DNA of 64,000 nucleotides from Tetrastigma voinierianum. Its lineage: Eukaryota > Streptophyta > Magnoliopsida > Vitales > Vitaceae. The DNA lies in the NCBI GenBank assembly GCA_016808115.1, contig JAEQBH010007375.1, positions 1-64,000 of the forward strand, read 5' to 3'. Made by a program: the position numbers and the translations under genes. Every line of letters starts with the position of its first letter. The first letter of the stretch is position 1. The notes beneath the pieces are model-generated. The model ran no database searches. It saw nothing but the letters and a program-made list of their open reading frames with translations, and was not told the origin of the DNA. Positions 41,201 to 53,200 of this stretch are shown here, one piece after another.

Positions 41201-44200
41201 TCATATCTCGTAGGAGTTGAGCGGAGATCTTGTACGGAAGGTACCCATAGTGCAATCGAACATAGCGAAGCCCGATTTCTTATGCTGTGTGTTCATTATT
41301 CAGATTCTTATCATGTATAATGTTTGCTGTATAGACCGATAATAATGAATGATAGGAGGCGCGACCTGATGATAGGTGCACGGAAGGTATGGTACGATGC
41401 GAACAGGGCGTGCACGCCCGTGTAGCAGTCTTGTGGCAGTAGCGAAAAGTGTGCATGCCGAGATAAGAGATGCCTACCCATGTAATAGAGTGCGGGTAAC
41501 ACTAGAAAGTGTCGTTGCCTTTGAGAACGAGCGTGCACATCCGCGTAGCAGAAGATGCCGTAGCGAACGAGACGTGCCTATTCATTCCTTATTGATCTTG
41601 GCGGGCGTCTGATTATGTGTTTTTCGAGCTTGTTATTTTGTTCTATCACATTTAGCGAATAAAGATTACCGCCTAATGTTTGCCCGAGCGAGATCGTTGA
41701 GGTGAAGCTTTCGCCTTGGCCGAGTCTGAAGCATTTCGTATAACTTTTATACATGTCTTGATCCTTTCGTTCGAGGTGCGGAAGAAACGAAACAAAAGCG
41801 AGGGTTGTAGGACCGGTACTTGGACCTTAAACAACTTTGAGTACCGGTACTCAACTTTGAGTACTGGTACTAAACATCCTCTGGACCTTAAACCACTTTG
41901 AGTACCGGTACTCAACTTTCAATACGGGTACTTAACATCCTTTGGGCTAAAAACAGCTTTGAGTACCGGTACTTAACCTCCTTTGGACCAAAAACAGCTT
42001 TGAGTATCGGTACTCAGCTTTCATCACCGATACTGTATAATCAAACGAAACACACTTTGTGTACGGTACTCAGCTTTCGGTACCGATACTCACACCTGCG
42101 TTTAATAGGTTTGCCTATTTTCATCAAGGAAATTTCTAATCGAAACCGAAACCAACCCTGGCCCGAATTAAAACCAACCTGAATCCTTTATACGGAGATA
42201 GGGTTCTTGAACTCAAACATAGGCAAAGAGAAGAGCTAGGAGGGTTCCCCAACCAACAAATCCATCTGAATAGGTTCCATACTAGCAAATCTGAGAGTTA
42301 CAAACACAGTTTCTTCTTGCTTTTCCTTCCCCTTGCTTGAGCAAATTTGGGAGCCAAAAATGGGTTCTTCTTCTTCTTAGCCAGCCGTGAACCACTAGGT
42401 CTCCCAGAGCAATGAGAACTTGTGTCATTCCAAGACTAATTTGATCTTATCCCCCCATTTGTTATAAGGCCTTGTTTGGCTCATACCTCTTTTTGACTTA
42501 ATTTCTTAGCTTTTGCATTTTATTCCTTCACTTCATCCCATTTGAAAATCAACTCATCTAAATTCCTACAGTAACATATCATCTTCTTGTTTTATGACCT
42601 TTGGGTCCTCATTTTACAAGTTACCAATTTAACTTTACTTCTTCGAAAATCTTGGTTATATCCTTCTTCACACTTAATTTCAAAATGCTAATTTACTTAT
42701 ATTCTACCCAAACGTGTAATAAAACCCTCTTTAGGAGTATAATTTCGGATATTCTGACTGACAATCCTTTTTCGAACTACTTGACACTCCATGCTAAGTG
42801 TAGAAAGCAAAGAGAGAAGATTAGAGGAATAAATTCTTTGTGTTTTTCCATTGATCTTATGGCCTCATAAATCTGAGAAACTAGATATATGCTCCCTGAT
42901 TGGTAGGTTAATCTAACATTTCTAATTAGTTTCACAGCTTTATAAGTAAAGTATATATTTGTTCTATAACACTCCACCTCAGTTGGAGCATAGATGTTAA
43001 TCATGCCCTGACTTGAAATACATGGAATAACAACTTTGGTCTCACTTAGGACCTTTGTGAAGATATCACCAAATTGTTCTCCAGTCTTCACATCCTGTAA
43101 AAATCAAGCCGAGTTGTATTTTCTCACAAATGAAATGTGGGAAATTATGTAAATAAGATATTTTAGGAAAGAATCAAGGTCAATAATCTGATTCTAGAAT
43201 TAGCTATAGGAAGTGAATAATCATCTATGGGAAGTGAATAATCAAATCCCAAAATTTAGGGATTTGGTTATGGGAATTTCCTTTTTTAGTGCACAAAATG
43301 TGTATATATAGTGTGTTATATAAATTTTATCACCAGTTCATTGAGAAATTAATAAAGTTCATTTCGAGTTTTGTTTTCTTTACCCCAATCCTACGATTAT
43401 GTTTTCTTCATGGTATCGAGCCTTAGTTTTTAAAGAGCCTTTTAATCGACCTTCATTTTAGGACCTTTCTGTCTGACCTTCGTTGTTGTACCCGACCTTC
43501 ATTTTTAAAGATTTCTATGCGACCCTTCATTGTTGCATGCCTTTTCAGCCTTTGTGGGGCTTCTTTGTGTCGATTTTTCCCCGTATTCTCTAGTTTTCTT
43601 TTGTTGTACAGTTTTCCAACCCTTAAGGTTTTTGGGGATTCTTCTCTGCAGCCTTCATTGTTGTACTGGTTTTTTGGCTGAATTTTTTGGGAAATTTTAT
43701 GGGAAATTTTCTGAGCAACCTTCATTAAATTTTTCGTCATTTTTCGGGTTACTTAGTGCGACACCTTCCTTTTCGGCCTTCATTGTTGGTGTAATCCTCG
43801 TCCTTCATTATTGATTTTAAATGGCCCTACTACCTTTATTTCTTGGCCGAATCTTTGTTGTTTCTTAGCATCAATCATGTCGGATTCCATCTCTTCAGTG
43901 AAGGAGAGCAGGTTGTCATGACACAACTTTACTTTAGAATATTCGATCCTATTCCAGGTTCTCAAGCATCGACTCCGGGTATGTGTTCATTGACTCTTTC
44001 CCGAGGTGGAGACTCTAATTTACTGGATTAAATGCTTAGAGTAATGAGTTTAAGATACCTTGGATCGCCCGATTTTGGAAATCCAAATCAATTTGAAACC
44101 TATTTACCTTGTCTAAGTAATAGGAAAATTGTTGTTGCTAATGGAACTACGACCATAGTGGCTGGTATAGGAGATGTCCAGGTTACGTCAAATTTGGTTC

Positions 44201-47200
44201 TTAAAAATGTTCTTCATGTCCCTCAACTATCCACTAATCTTGTTTCAATACAAAAACTTACCCAAGATCTAAGTTGTCGTGTTATATTCGATGCCTCCTT
44301 TTGTGAAATCCAGGACCAAGGTTCTGGGAGGAAGATTGGACTTGCCAAGGAGCACAATGGACTCTACTTGCGGTACATCCCGATAGCTAGAACTAGTTAA
44401 GTCTACTTCCTTTTCTCTTCATCAAATAAAGATGTCGTTTGATTCATCATAGATGTGAATCTCACGTGCCTTTTCCACATTAAGATTAATGTTTCCTACG
44501 TTCAAGGGACTGAATGTATTCATAAACTTTTCATTGCGACATTTGTTGAGTATGCAAAACATGCCATTAATCTTTACTATTCTGTTGTAGGATATTCTTA
44601 CCTTTGTATAATTCACGGTGACATTTAGGGACCATCCCTTTATTCAAAATATCTCAAGATCAGTGGTTTTGTAACAAGGTTTCTTGGATGTTGCTCGAAA
44701 TAAATATGATGTGAGTCATGTGCACCATTTTTGTCTGATGGTTCAAAATCAATTTTGGTACAAAATCAGAAAATCCACGCTCGGACAATGCTTGTGATTA
44801 TTTCAATCCAAATTTTGTCTTAGTGGTTTTCAAGAAAAGGAATCATACATGAATCATCTTGTATCACCACTCCCGACAAAATGGGGTGCGGAAGGAAACC
44901 GTCTCTTCTTAGAATTATTACTCAAGCCTTGGCTAAATAATGTACCAAAATCCCTCTTTCAGGAGAGGCTGTACTCACATTAGCATATGTCATGCTTGGA
45001 TTCACTTCCTAGAGTTTTGGGGTGCAAAAGTCCACTAGAAACCTTGTCTCAATTCTATCCGGACATTCGATCCTCCTTTAACCTTATTCCTCGAGTTTTT
45101 GGGTGCACATCCTTTGTCCATATTCACAATCATAATTGGGGAAAATTAGATCCTAGAGCTCTTAAGTGTGTTTTTGTGGGGTACTCATCTACTCAAAAGG
45201 GATATAGATGTTATCATCCACCCACTAGGAAACTTTATGTTTCGGTTGATGTTACCTTTGTTGAAAATAAGCCATACTTCTCCACTCCTTATCTTTAGGG
45301 GGAGTTATCTATACTTAAAGATAAGGAGTCAGCCATACCACCATTAGAAATAATCCCCTCATCCGAGTCATTCAAATCAAAAGAAAGCACTTCAGTGTTA
45401 GCAATTTCTTTGGAACCAATTCCAATATCACAATCCGAAGAGTTGGTAGAGGAAAAGGAAGAAGACAATTAAATCTTTGATCAGTTTCAGTTTGATCAGG
45501 TGTATGCAAGGAGAAGGGACCCCATGGCAACAACGAGGCAATAACAGTCTATTGAACCGAGTCTTGGAAATGAGGTAACAATCTTGAACATAACTCAACT
45601 CTTATTCTTGATCATGATCTACTTATAGCTTTGAGAAAAGGAACTCGTGAATGCACAAAAAGGCCATTATATCCATTATTTCACTTTGCGTCTTTCTAGA
45701 TATTTTCCTTGAATCATAAAAGCTTCCTTTCAACTTTAAGCACTATTCCTATTCTCAATTCATTGTCTGAAGCATTATCAAAGAGAGAATGGAGACTTGC
45801 TATGGAGGCTGAAATGGATGCATTACAAAAGAACGAAACTTGGGAATTGGTTGATCTACCTAGTGGTAAGAAACTAGTGGGTTGCAAGTGGGTGTTTGTA
45901 GTAAAATTTAAAGGTGATGGCTCCCTAGAACGGTACAAGGCAAGGTTGGTTGCAAAAGGGTATGCTCAGACTTATGGAGTGGATTATCAAGTAACATTTG
46001 CTCCAATGGCAAAGATGAATACAATAAGAATTTTACTCTCCTTGATTTGTGTTTTGATTTAGGAGTGCAACAATATCGTAAAAATGCTTTACCCTTTGTT
46101 GAGAATCATAGGATATTCTTAGAATATCATAGATTCCCTTTACCTTATTCCCTTCATTTCTATACAATATTTTTCCTTTTTTTTTGTACTTGATTTATTT
46201 CCTTTTTATGTCTTCCTGATATATATAAGTAGGTAGGGCCTTTAATGTTAAATTCACTCATTCAATCAATGAGAAAAGCATCATTTTCTTATATTTCTTC
46301 ACATCCTTCATGGTGAGTTAGAAGAAGAGATTTACATGAGTATTCCACTATTCAGTGGGAGTGATGGAAACAAGGTTTGTCGGTTAAAGAAGGCACTATA
46401 TGGGTTAAAACAGTCCCCATGTGATTGGTTTGGAAGGTTTGCTAAGGTTATGATAGCTAATGGTTACAAACAAAGCTAGGGAGATCATATACTTTTCATA
46501 AAACATTCAATTTCAGAGGGAGTCACAATATTAATTGTGTATGTGGATGACATTATTGTGACAAGGAATGATGAGAAAGAGAAATATACCTTGAAGTAGT
46601 GCCTAGCCAAGGAGTTTGAAATAAAAGATTTAGGAAAATTGAAGTATTTCCTTGGAATTGAGGTGGCTCAGTCCAAGCAAGGCATTTTCATTTCTCAACA
46701 GAAATATATTGTGTCTTCTCGAAACATGTATGACTAGCTAGTAAACCAGTTGCGATTCTTATTGAACAAAATCACAAATTGAGTGAAGCACTTGGAGAGA
46801 AGAAAGTGGACCAAAAAATATATTAACGGCTTGTTGGGAGACTCATTTATCTTGCACATACTAGGCTAGACATAACCTATTTAGTGAGTATTGTCAGGCA
46901 ATTCATGCATAATTCGAGAGAAATTCATCTATAAGCAGCCTATTGAGTCCTCCATTGCTTAAAGGCACATCCAGGAAAGAGAATCTTATTCAATAAAACA
47001 TTAGATATTGCTTTGAAAATATACACTGATGCAGATTTTGCAGGGTTTCCATTAGACAGGCGGTCAACTATAGGCTATTGTACCTTTCTTAGGGGAAATC
47101 TAGTATCTTGGAGGAGTAAGAAGCAAAATGTGGTAGCATGGTCAAGTGTAGAGGCAGAGTTTAGAGCTATGGCGGGAAGGGTATGTGAATTGTTGTGGGT

Positions 47201-50200
47201 GAGATCATTTTTGGAAGATTTGAAGGTTGATGGAGTAATACATGAAACTGTTATGATAAATTAGCGATCAACATTACTTTCGTAATACGGTGCGACATAT
47301 TAGAACAAAACACGTAGAGATGAAATGAAGCACTTCATTAAGAAAAGTTGGATAGTGGGTTAATTTGGCCTCCCATATGTTCCCTACGCTGACATCGATT
47401 GCGAGATGTGCTAACAAAAGGGTTGTGCAGTAATGTGTTTCATAAAAATATTAGCAAGCTGGGAATGGAAGATCTATATTCACTAGCTTGAGAGGGTGTG
47501 TGGGAAATTATGTAAATAAGATATTTTAGAAAAGAATCAAGGTTATTAATTTGATTATAGAATTAGCTATGGGAAGTGAGTAATCAAATCCCAAAATTTA
47601 GGGAATTGGTTCTAGGAACTTCCTTTTCAGTGTACAAAATATGTGTATATATAGTAAGTTATATAGGCTATACAGATTTATTTAGAGGATATAGCTTTTT
47701 TAACAAAAAGAGAGAAAGATGACCCAAGCGACAATGGTCGAATCGAGTACAACGCTACAGAGACAAACGACGGGTGTTGGCATCTTTGTTTGGCTTGATG
47801 CTTAGAGACCCCCGGACTCATGTCCTCTACAGTAACCGCTTTACATTAGAAGATCTTGAATCGGGCAATAATTAGGAAAAAAAATGATATCACTATGATT
47901 AAGTGTACGAGTGAGGTTTACTGTGAAATTAAGTCACAAAGAAAATTCTGGTAAACTTAGAACAAAGGTCAAAGTGATTGAAGGAGTAGGATGAATTGTC
48001 CATGACCCAAGGACACAAGATGTTGACCTATCTGCAAGGGTAACAATAGATGGAGAAGGGTGTGGCTGAAACGTAGTAAATAAACTGGAATTACCCGTCA
48101 TGTGTTCTGTGGCTCTAGAATTGCGTGGCGTTGGAGGAATAGGAAATAAGACATGTAATTTGGGGTTCTTACTTGACAAATGACATAATGCTAGGAGTAG
48201 AAACACCCTTAGTGATTCATGGGCACATTTAAAACCTTATTTCTATTATGACTTCCCCTACGATTCCATGCCTTGAATTACTTAATGATAATGACACCTG
48301 ACTCCCTTAAGGGTTTCTTGTCAATCATAGGAGCATATCTAATTCAAGCCAACCTTTGAAGATCAAACTAACACCCAACAAATAGGATCTTGAGTGCAAA
48401 AACCAGGGTTGCCCCACTTTTTCCTCCTAAAAAGCACTACTTAGATTAGATTTTGGCCCTCTACAAGACCTTAAAATGCAATTGATGCTACTAGATGTCA
48501 AAGGCACAAAAAAAATCAAAACATAACGAAATGGGGGTACATTCGGACATGAAATTGAGTGAAGACCATTGTTTTGGACTCCCGACAAGGGGGCGGTGGT
48601 TGCGGGGAGGGATTGTCGGCGGCTGGTGACGTCGGAGGAAGAAGCTCGTCGTCGGAGGGGTCCGTGCGCTGGCGCGCGGGAGCATACAAATGTGTAGATC
48701 TGGCGTTTGGCTCACCGTGCGCACTACGGGGCCGCGGACTTGATGGCTCTGGCAATGGTGCGCTGGCGGTCTCTCCTATGGGGGTAGTGTCACCCCACTC
48801 TCCCTCTAGATAGGTGTTTCAAAAGAACACCTCCACGACTCTCTTTCTTCTTGAAATTCCTTCCCAATTTACTTCAAATCCGAGCCCTAGGCTTTGATAC
48901 CATGTAGAACGCAAATGAAATGAAAGATTGGAGGAATAAATTCCTTGTGTTTTTCCATTGATCTTAGCAAGTATAAATACAAGAGCTAGATATATACAAT
49001 TGGTAGGCCAATCTAACATTCCTAATTAGTTTCACAACTTATAAGTAAAGTATATATTTACATTCTATAACACCAAGAAAATACCTCAATGATCCTAAGT
49101 CCTTGATCTCAAATGTTGATGAGATGGAAGTCCTCCCACTCTTGCGCCTCACAGGCCGAGGTGTTTATTGCAGTGGTGGGCGCGAGCTTTAGAGCACGCT
49201 TTCCATAATTATGAGTGATACATACCGCAGTGGTATAAAATCTTCCCATCTTGTGAATGTTTAAAAACATTGTATGATCACCTTGCCCTTGAGAGTACCC
49301 TTGACTTTTAACAAATTGAGTAAAATTTTCAAACTAGGCTCTTGGTGACTGTTTCAACCCATATAAGGACTTCTTCAATTTGCAAACCTTTGTGCCAGAC
49401 TTTTCACTTGGAATCTGGGGTGCATCGCTGTACCACTTCTTCCTCCAAATTTCCATTGAAATGCATTTCGTCAACTATTGTAAGGACCATTCGAGATTAA
49501 TACGAGGAGAAAAAGAACTCTTGTAAGGTTTGGCTTAGCTCTTGGGGCAAATGTCTCCAAGTAATCAATGCCATAGGTCTGGGTGAATCCCTTAGCTACT
49601 AGTCGAGCTTTGTACCGTTCTAAAGAGCCATCAGATTTATACTCGACAGTAAACACCCATTTACGACCCTACAGGTTAATAGCCGTCTCTCGAGAAGACA
49701 ACTATCTTCCACTCGGGGAACTTTCATGGCATTACGCACACAGTCTTATGAATCTTCATACAAAGACGGTTAGCAGGAAGTAAAAGCTGAAAGGCAGGTA
49801 GGGATGGGCAATGGATGTTGGGTACAAGACCTCACACCTTTTCGGATGGGAAGATTAGAATCATCAACCTTTGAATTTGAACAAGACTCATGTTCAAGAC
49901 TAGCTGACTCAGAACTCGAAGATGAAGTAGGTTGAACATGTGACCAAGGATTAATGAGGACATAACAAGAGTTCGTGGACTTTGGGTAGTGCAAAGGATT
50001 GGAAGACCCTTTCATTTGATTTGTCCCCTCATCGCGATAGAAAACCATCAAATGGTATCAATCTTTGCGATTGTTTTAAAGTATTTCTCCTTTGTTAGGA
50101 GTTGTAGGATCATGAACATCATGAGATGGCATTGCAGGAAGACTTGTGTTTTCAGTATCTAAAACACTTGAACCACTTTCCCTGGGTATAATAAAGCTTG

Positions 50201-53200
50201 GATTGTCAGGTTGAATAATCAAGGTTGGGGAAGGATCATTTTGTAAATCTTCAATTTGGAAAAAATCATAAAAAATTGAATCTTTATTTTGGTTCCCCCC
50301 CGAAATGACTCATGAAATAGGGAATCAATTCAAAAACTGTAACATCCATGGTAACAAACATTTTCTTTGAAATGGGTTCAAAACATTTATATCCTTTTTG
50401 AGTTGGAGCATATCCAACTTTGAAGTGATGACTCTCATAAAGCTCACAACATGGGATTTGAATTTAATATGAATATGTAGCCCGGCCTCATGCCCGCGTG
50501 AGCGGCTCATTACCTGTGGAAGTGAGTCCATTATGGACTCCCGATCAACAAACCAGGGATATGAGGAGGTTCGAACTGCCAGGCTACTCCCGCCAAACCA
50601 AACTCTAATACCTTATTAAATGATGACTCTTTTAAAAACTCGAACTTATAGGTTGATTTAATATGAATATCGTCTTGTGTGAAACAAACACACATTTTAT
50701 GGCCACGAGGTTCAGGATTTCCCTCGATTATGACTATAGATATGAACAAATGTAGTACACCCCGAATATCTTGATGGTAATGAAAAAGAAAGCCTATTAA
50801 ACTAGGAAAATCTTGGAAAACATCGGTGTTTCAAAGTTTAAGACCTTATTAGGCATTCTATTTATAAAGGGTATGTAGCGATGGGCATATTCTACCCCAA
50901 AGATATTTTAGACTTGATTGGTAAAAAGTAATGCTCGAGCTACTTCCAATAAAGGTTTGTTTTTTCTTTTAGCAAAACCATTTTGTTGTGGAGTGTCAAT
51001 ACAAGAACTTTGATGAACAATTCATTTTTCAAGAAAAAATTGGCCCAACGCATTTTTAAAATACTCTCGATCATTATCACTCCTCAATATTTGAATATTT
51101 TTTTCAAATTGTGTTTGCACCATGGCGTAAAAGTTTTTGAAAATTGTTTCCACATCAGATTTTTCCCTCATCAAATAAACCCAACTTAATCTTGTGTGAT
51201 CATCAATAAAGGTCACAAACCATTTTTTGCCAGAATATGTCCATGTTCTACATGGACCCCAAATATCACTATGGATCACAGTAAATGGTGTAGTTGGTTT
51301 ATAAGGTTGGGGGAAAAGATGCACGATGATGTTTAGCAAATTGACAAACTTCACATTGAAAAGAAGATGGACTTTTATTATTAAATAAATTTGAAACAAT
51401 GTCATGCACAGATATTTGAAAGTTAGGTATGGCCTAACCTATAATGCCATAGCATGATATCATTTTCTTTGGAAACAGAAACAGAATTTACGCTAGTACT
51501 TTGAGATTGTCTACTCAAGTCAGGTCCATTATCAAAACAATAGCGCCCATTTTTTCCTTAGCGTGGCCAATCTTCCTCCTCATGGTTAAATTCTGAAACT
51601 CACAATAAGAAGAGTAAAAATTAGCTCGACATTGGTGATCATAAGTAAATTTAATGATGGATAACAGATTGCAAGACAAATTTGGAACATGGAGCACATC
51701 TTGAAGGGTTATCAATGAAGTGAGTTTGATAGAGATCCCATCCCGACAATTGTCGAGAGTGAACCATCAACAAGTTTGACCTTTTTATTGCTTGCACAAA
51801 GACCATAAGAGGAGAACATTTTAGAACAATATGATCAGTTGCTCCAGAATCAATTATCCAAGAATGAATAGAATTAGGAACAACACTAAAAAAAGCAGTG
51901 ACAAGAGGGTTACCCTTCTGCACAAAGGACAGTTTTGGAGATTAATCTAATTTGTACAAGGAGCTCTAATTGCTCTTTAGTAAAAGGAATTGCATCCGAG
52001 TTGGTAGAAGGCTCATGAGTCTCCTCAACAGTGAGATAAATGGCCAAATTTTGGCTCTGATACCATAGTAGGAGTAGGATTGGTCGGAATAGGTTTGAAA
52101 AAACCATAAGGGGCAGCAGGTTTCTTTGAGTGTGATCATCGCTGACCTGTAATTTTCAGTATTAGTTAAGAGGAAAAGAAAAAATACCCCTGGCTCTGTT
52201 ACCATGAAATTTTTTTCAAAAGAAAACACTCTCATTCATATTTGTCTTATTTTTCATTAGAAACTGGTGCAAATAAATAGCAGGGAAGATCCCATATCAG
52301 GAAAAACAGCAAGGAAAAACCCCCAATCAATCAATTTCCAAGCTAGAGTGGAAACTGATTGCTAAAGTGTTGAAATACTCTCAAGCTAAAAATGCAAATT
52401 GATTGCTAATCAAATCTGAAACCGAAAAAAGTGAATTTCAGATGATTTTGAGAATTTATTTCCTAAAAATCTGACAAAAGAAATGATAGATATAGAGTTC
52501 CCTTGATTTTTGCATTTAAATTACACTTGATAACCAGAGAATGATCGCGATCGACAAGGTGATTTCTACCATTAATTTAATGACAATGATTTGGAGTGTA
52601 GGATTCACATTCTGAGTAATGAATTTCCCACAAAGTGTTCATAGTAGTTTATCTTACACTTCCAAACTTGGTTCACCCAAGTCTCACAAAACACATACAG
52701 AAAATGGCTTCAACCCAATGTCAAAAATAACAAAAAAAGCTTCATTATATGCCTTTCTTAGCATTATAGTGGATGGGTTTAAAAACCATATCAAATGATT
52801 CTTGACTGAAGGAAGAGAAAATTATAATTACCAGTGGTGTTCAGTGATTGGTGAGATTTTCAGTTGATTGAAATTGCTCTTGTACCTGTAACAAATTGAT
52901 TTAAGGCTTTTCTGAGATATTTAAGTTCTTGTTGATAGAGCATAGAGTTCTCTCTCTCTCTCTCTGTGCTATTATTTGTCATGAATGATGGAAATATAAT
53001 AATGGCTGTGTAACAAAATATGAAAACAATTAATATCAATACTTCATGCATCTTTAGTTGGTTTCTGTAACCTTGTGAACCTCTCTCCTGACATTGTATT
53101 ATTTGTAATGAATAACGGAATCATGAAATGGCCTTGAATTTGCACAAATGCAGGAATCCTGAAGGAGATGTGGAACAGGACATGTTGACAGCAAAGAAGA

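Larger units (their letters stand above)
43136..47666 (+). mobile_element. Copia element C, nested in copia B; 3' LTR truncated
   Basis: The 5' LTR is 43136-43410 (TGTGGGAAATTATG..TTCTTCA), followed directly by the primer site TGGTATCGAGCC (43411). The 3' LTR starts at 47499 with the same sequence but stops near 47666, missing about 100 bases, so no matching target duplication remains (the left flank is TGAAA). Insert orientation is opposite to A and B. Confidence 0.88.
42799..49072 (-). mobile_element. Copia element B, nested in copia A, carrying copia C
   Basis: The 5' LTR is 48903-49072 and the 3' LTR 42799-42971 (minus TGTTATAG..CTACA); they share AACTAATTAG and GTAAAGTATATAT words. The primer site TGGTATCAAAGC lies at 48902-48891 and a purine tract (CTGAGGTGGAG) before the 3' LTR. 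The target duplication is CTAAG (42794-42798) against CCAAG (49073-49077), differing by one C-to-T change. Integrase, RT and RNase H of B are missing between about 43095 and 47670. Confidence 0.88.
37693..52476 (-). mobile_element. Copia element A (14.8 kb with nested insertions), target duplication AAAGA
   Basis: The 5' LTR is 52205-52476 and the 3' LTR 37693-37960 (minus strand TGT(C/T)AG..TTTCA); they share the phrase TTTTTAGGAAATAAATT. AAAGA flanks both sides (37688-37692 and 52477-52481). A primer site TGGTAACAGAGCC lies at 52204-52192 and a purine tract (TCGAGGGGG) precedes the 3' LTR. Pol order on the minus strand is protease, integrase, RT, RNase H. RT is split by element B at 42798/49073. 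Most of gag is deleted. A TRIM-like element and gypsy sequence are also inserted. Confidence 0.9.
31389..53153 (+). other. Intron 5 of the NNF1-like gene (21.8 kb)
   Basis: The donor GTATCC follows exon 5 and the acceptor TGCAG precedes exon 6 at 53154. The intron is unusually long because of copia D, a tandem TRIM-like array, and copia A with everything nested inside it. The remaining unique sequence (31389-32164, 36342-37076, 52482-53153) is A/T-rich and holds no gene. Confidence 0.65.
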
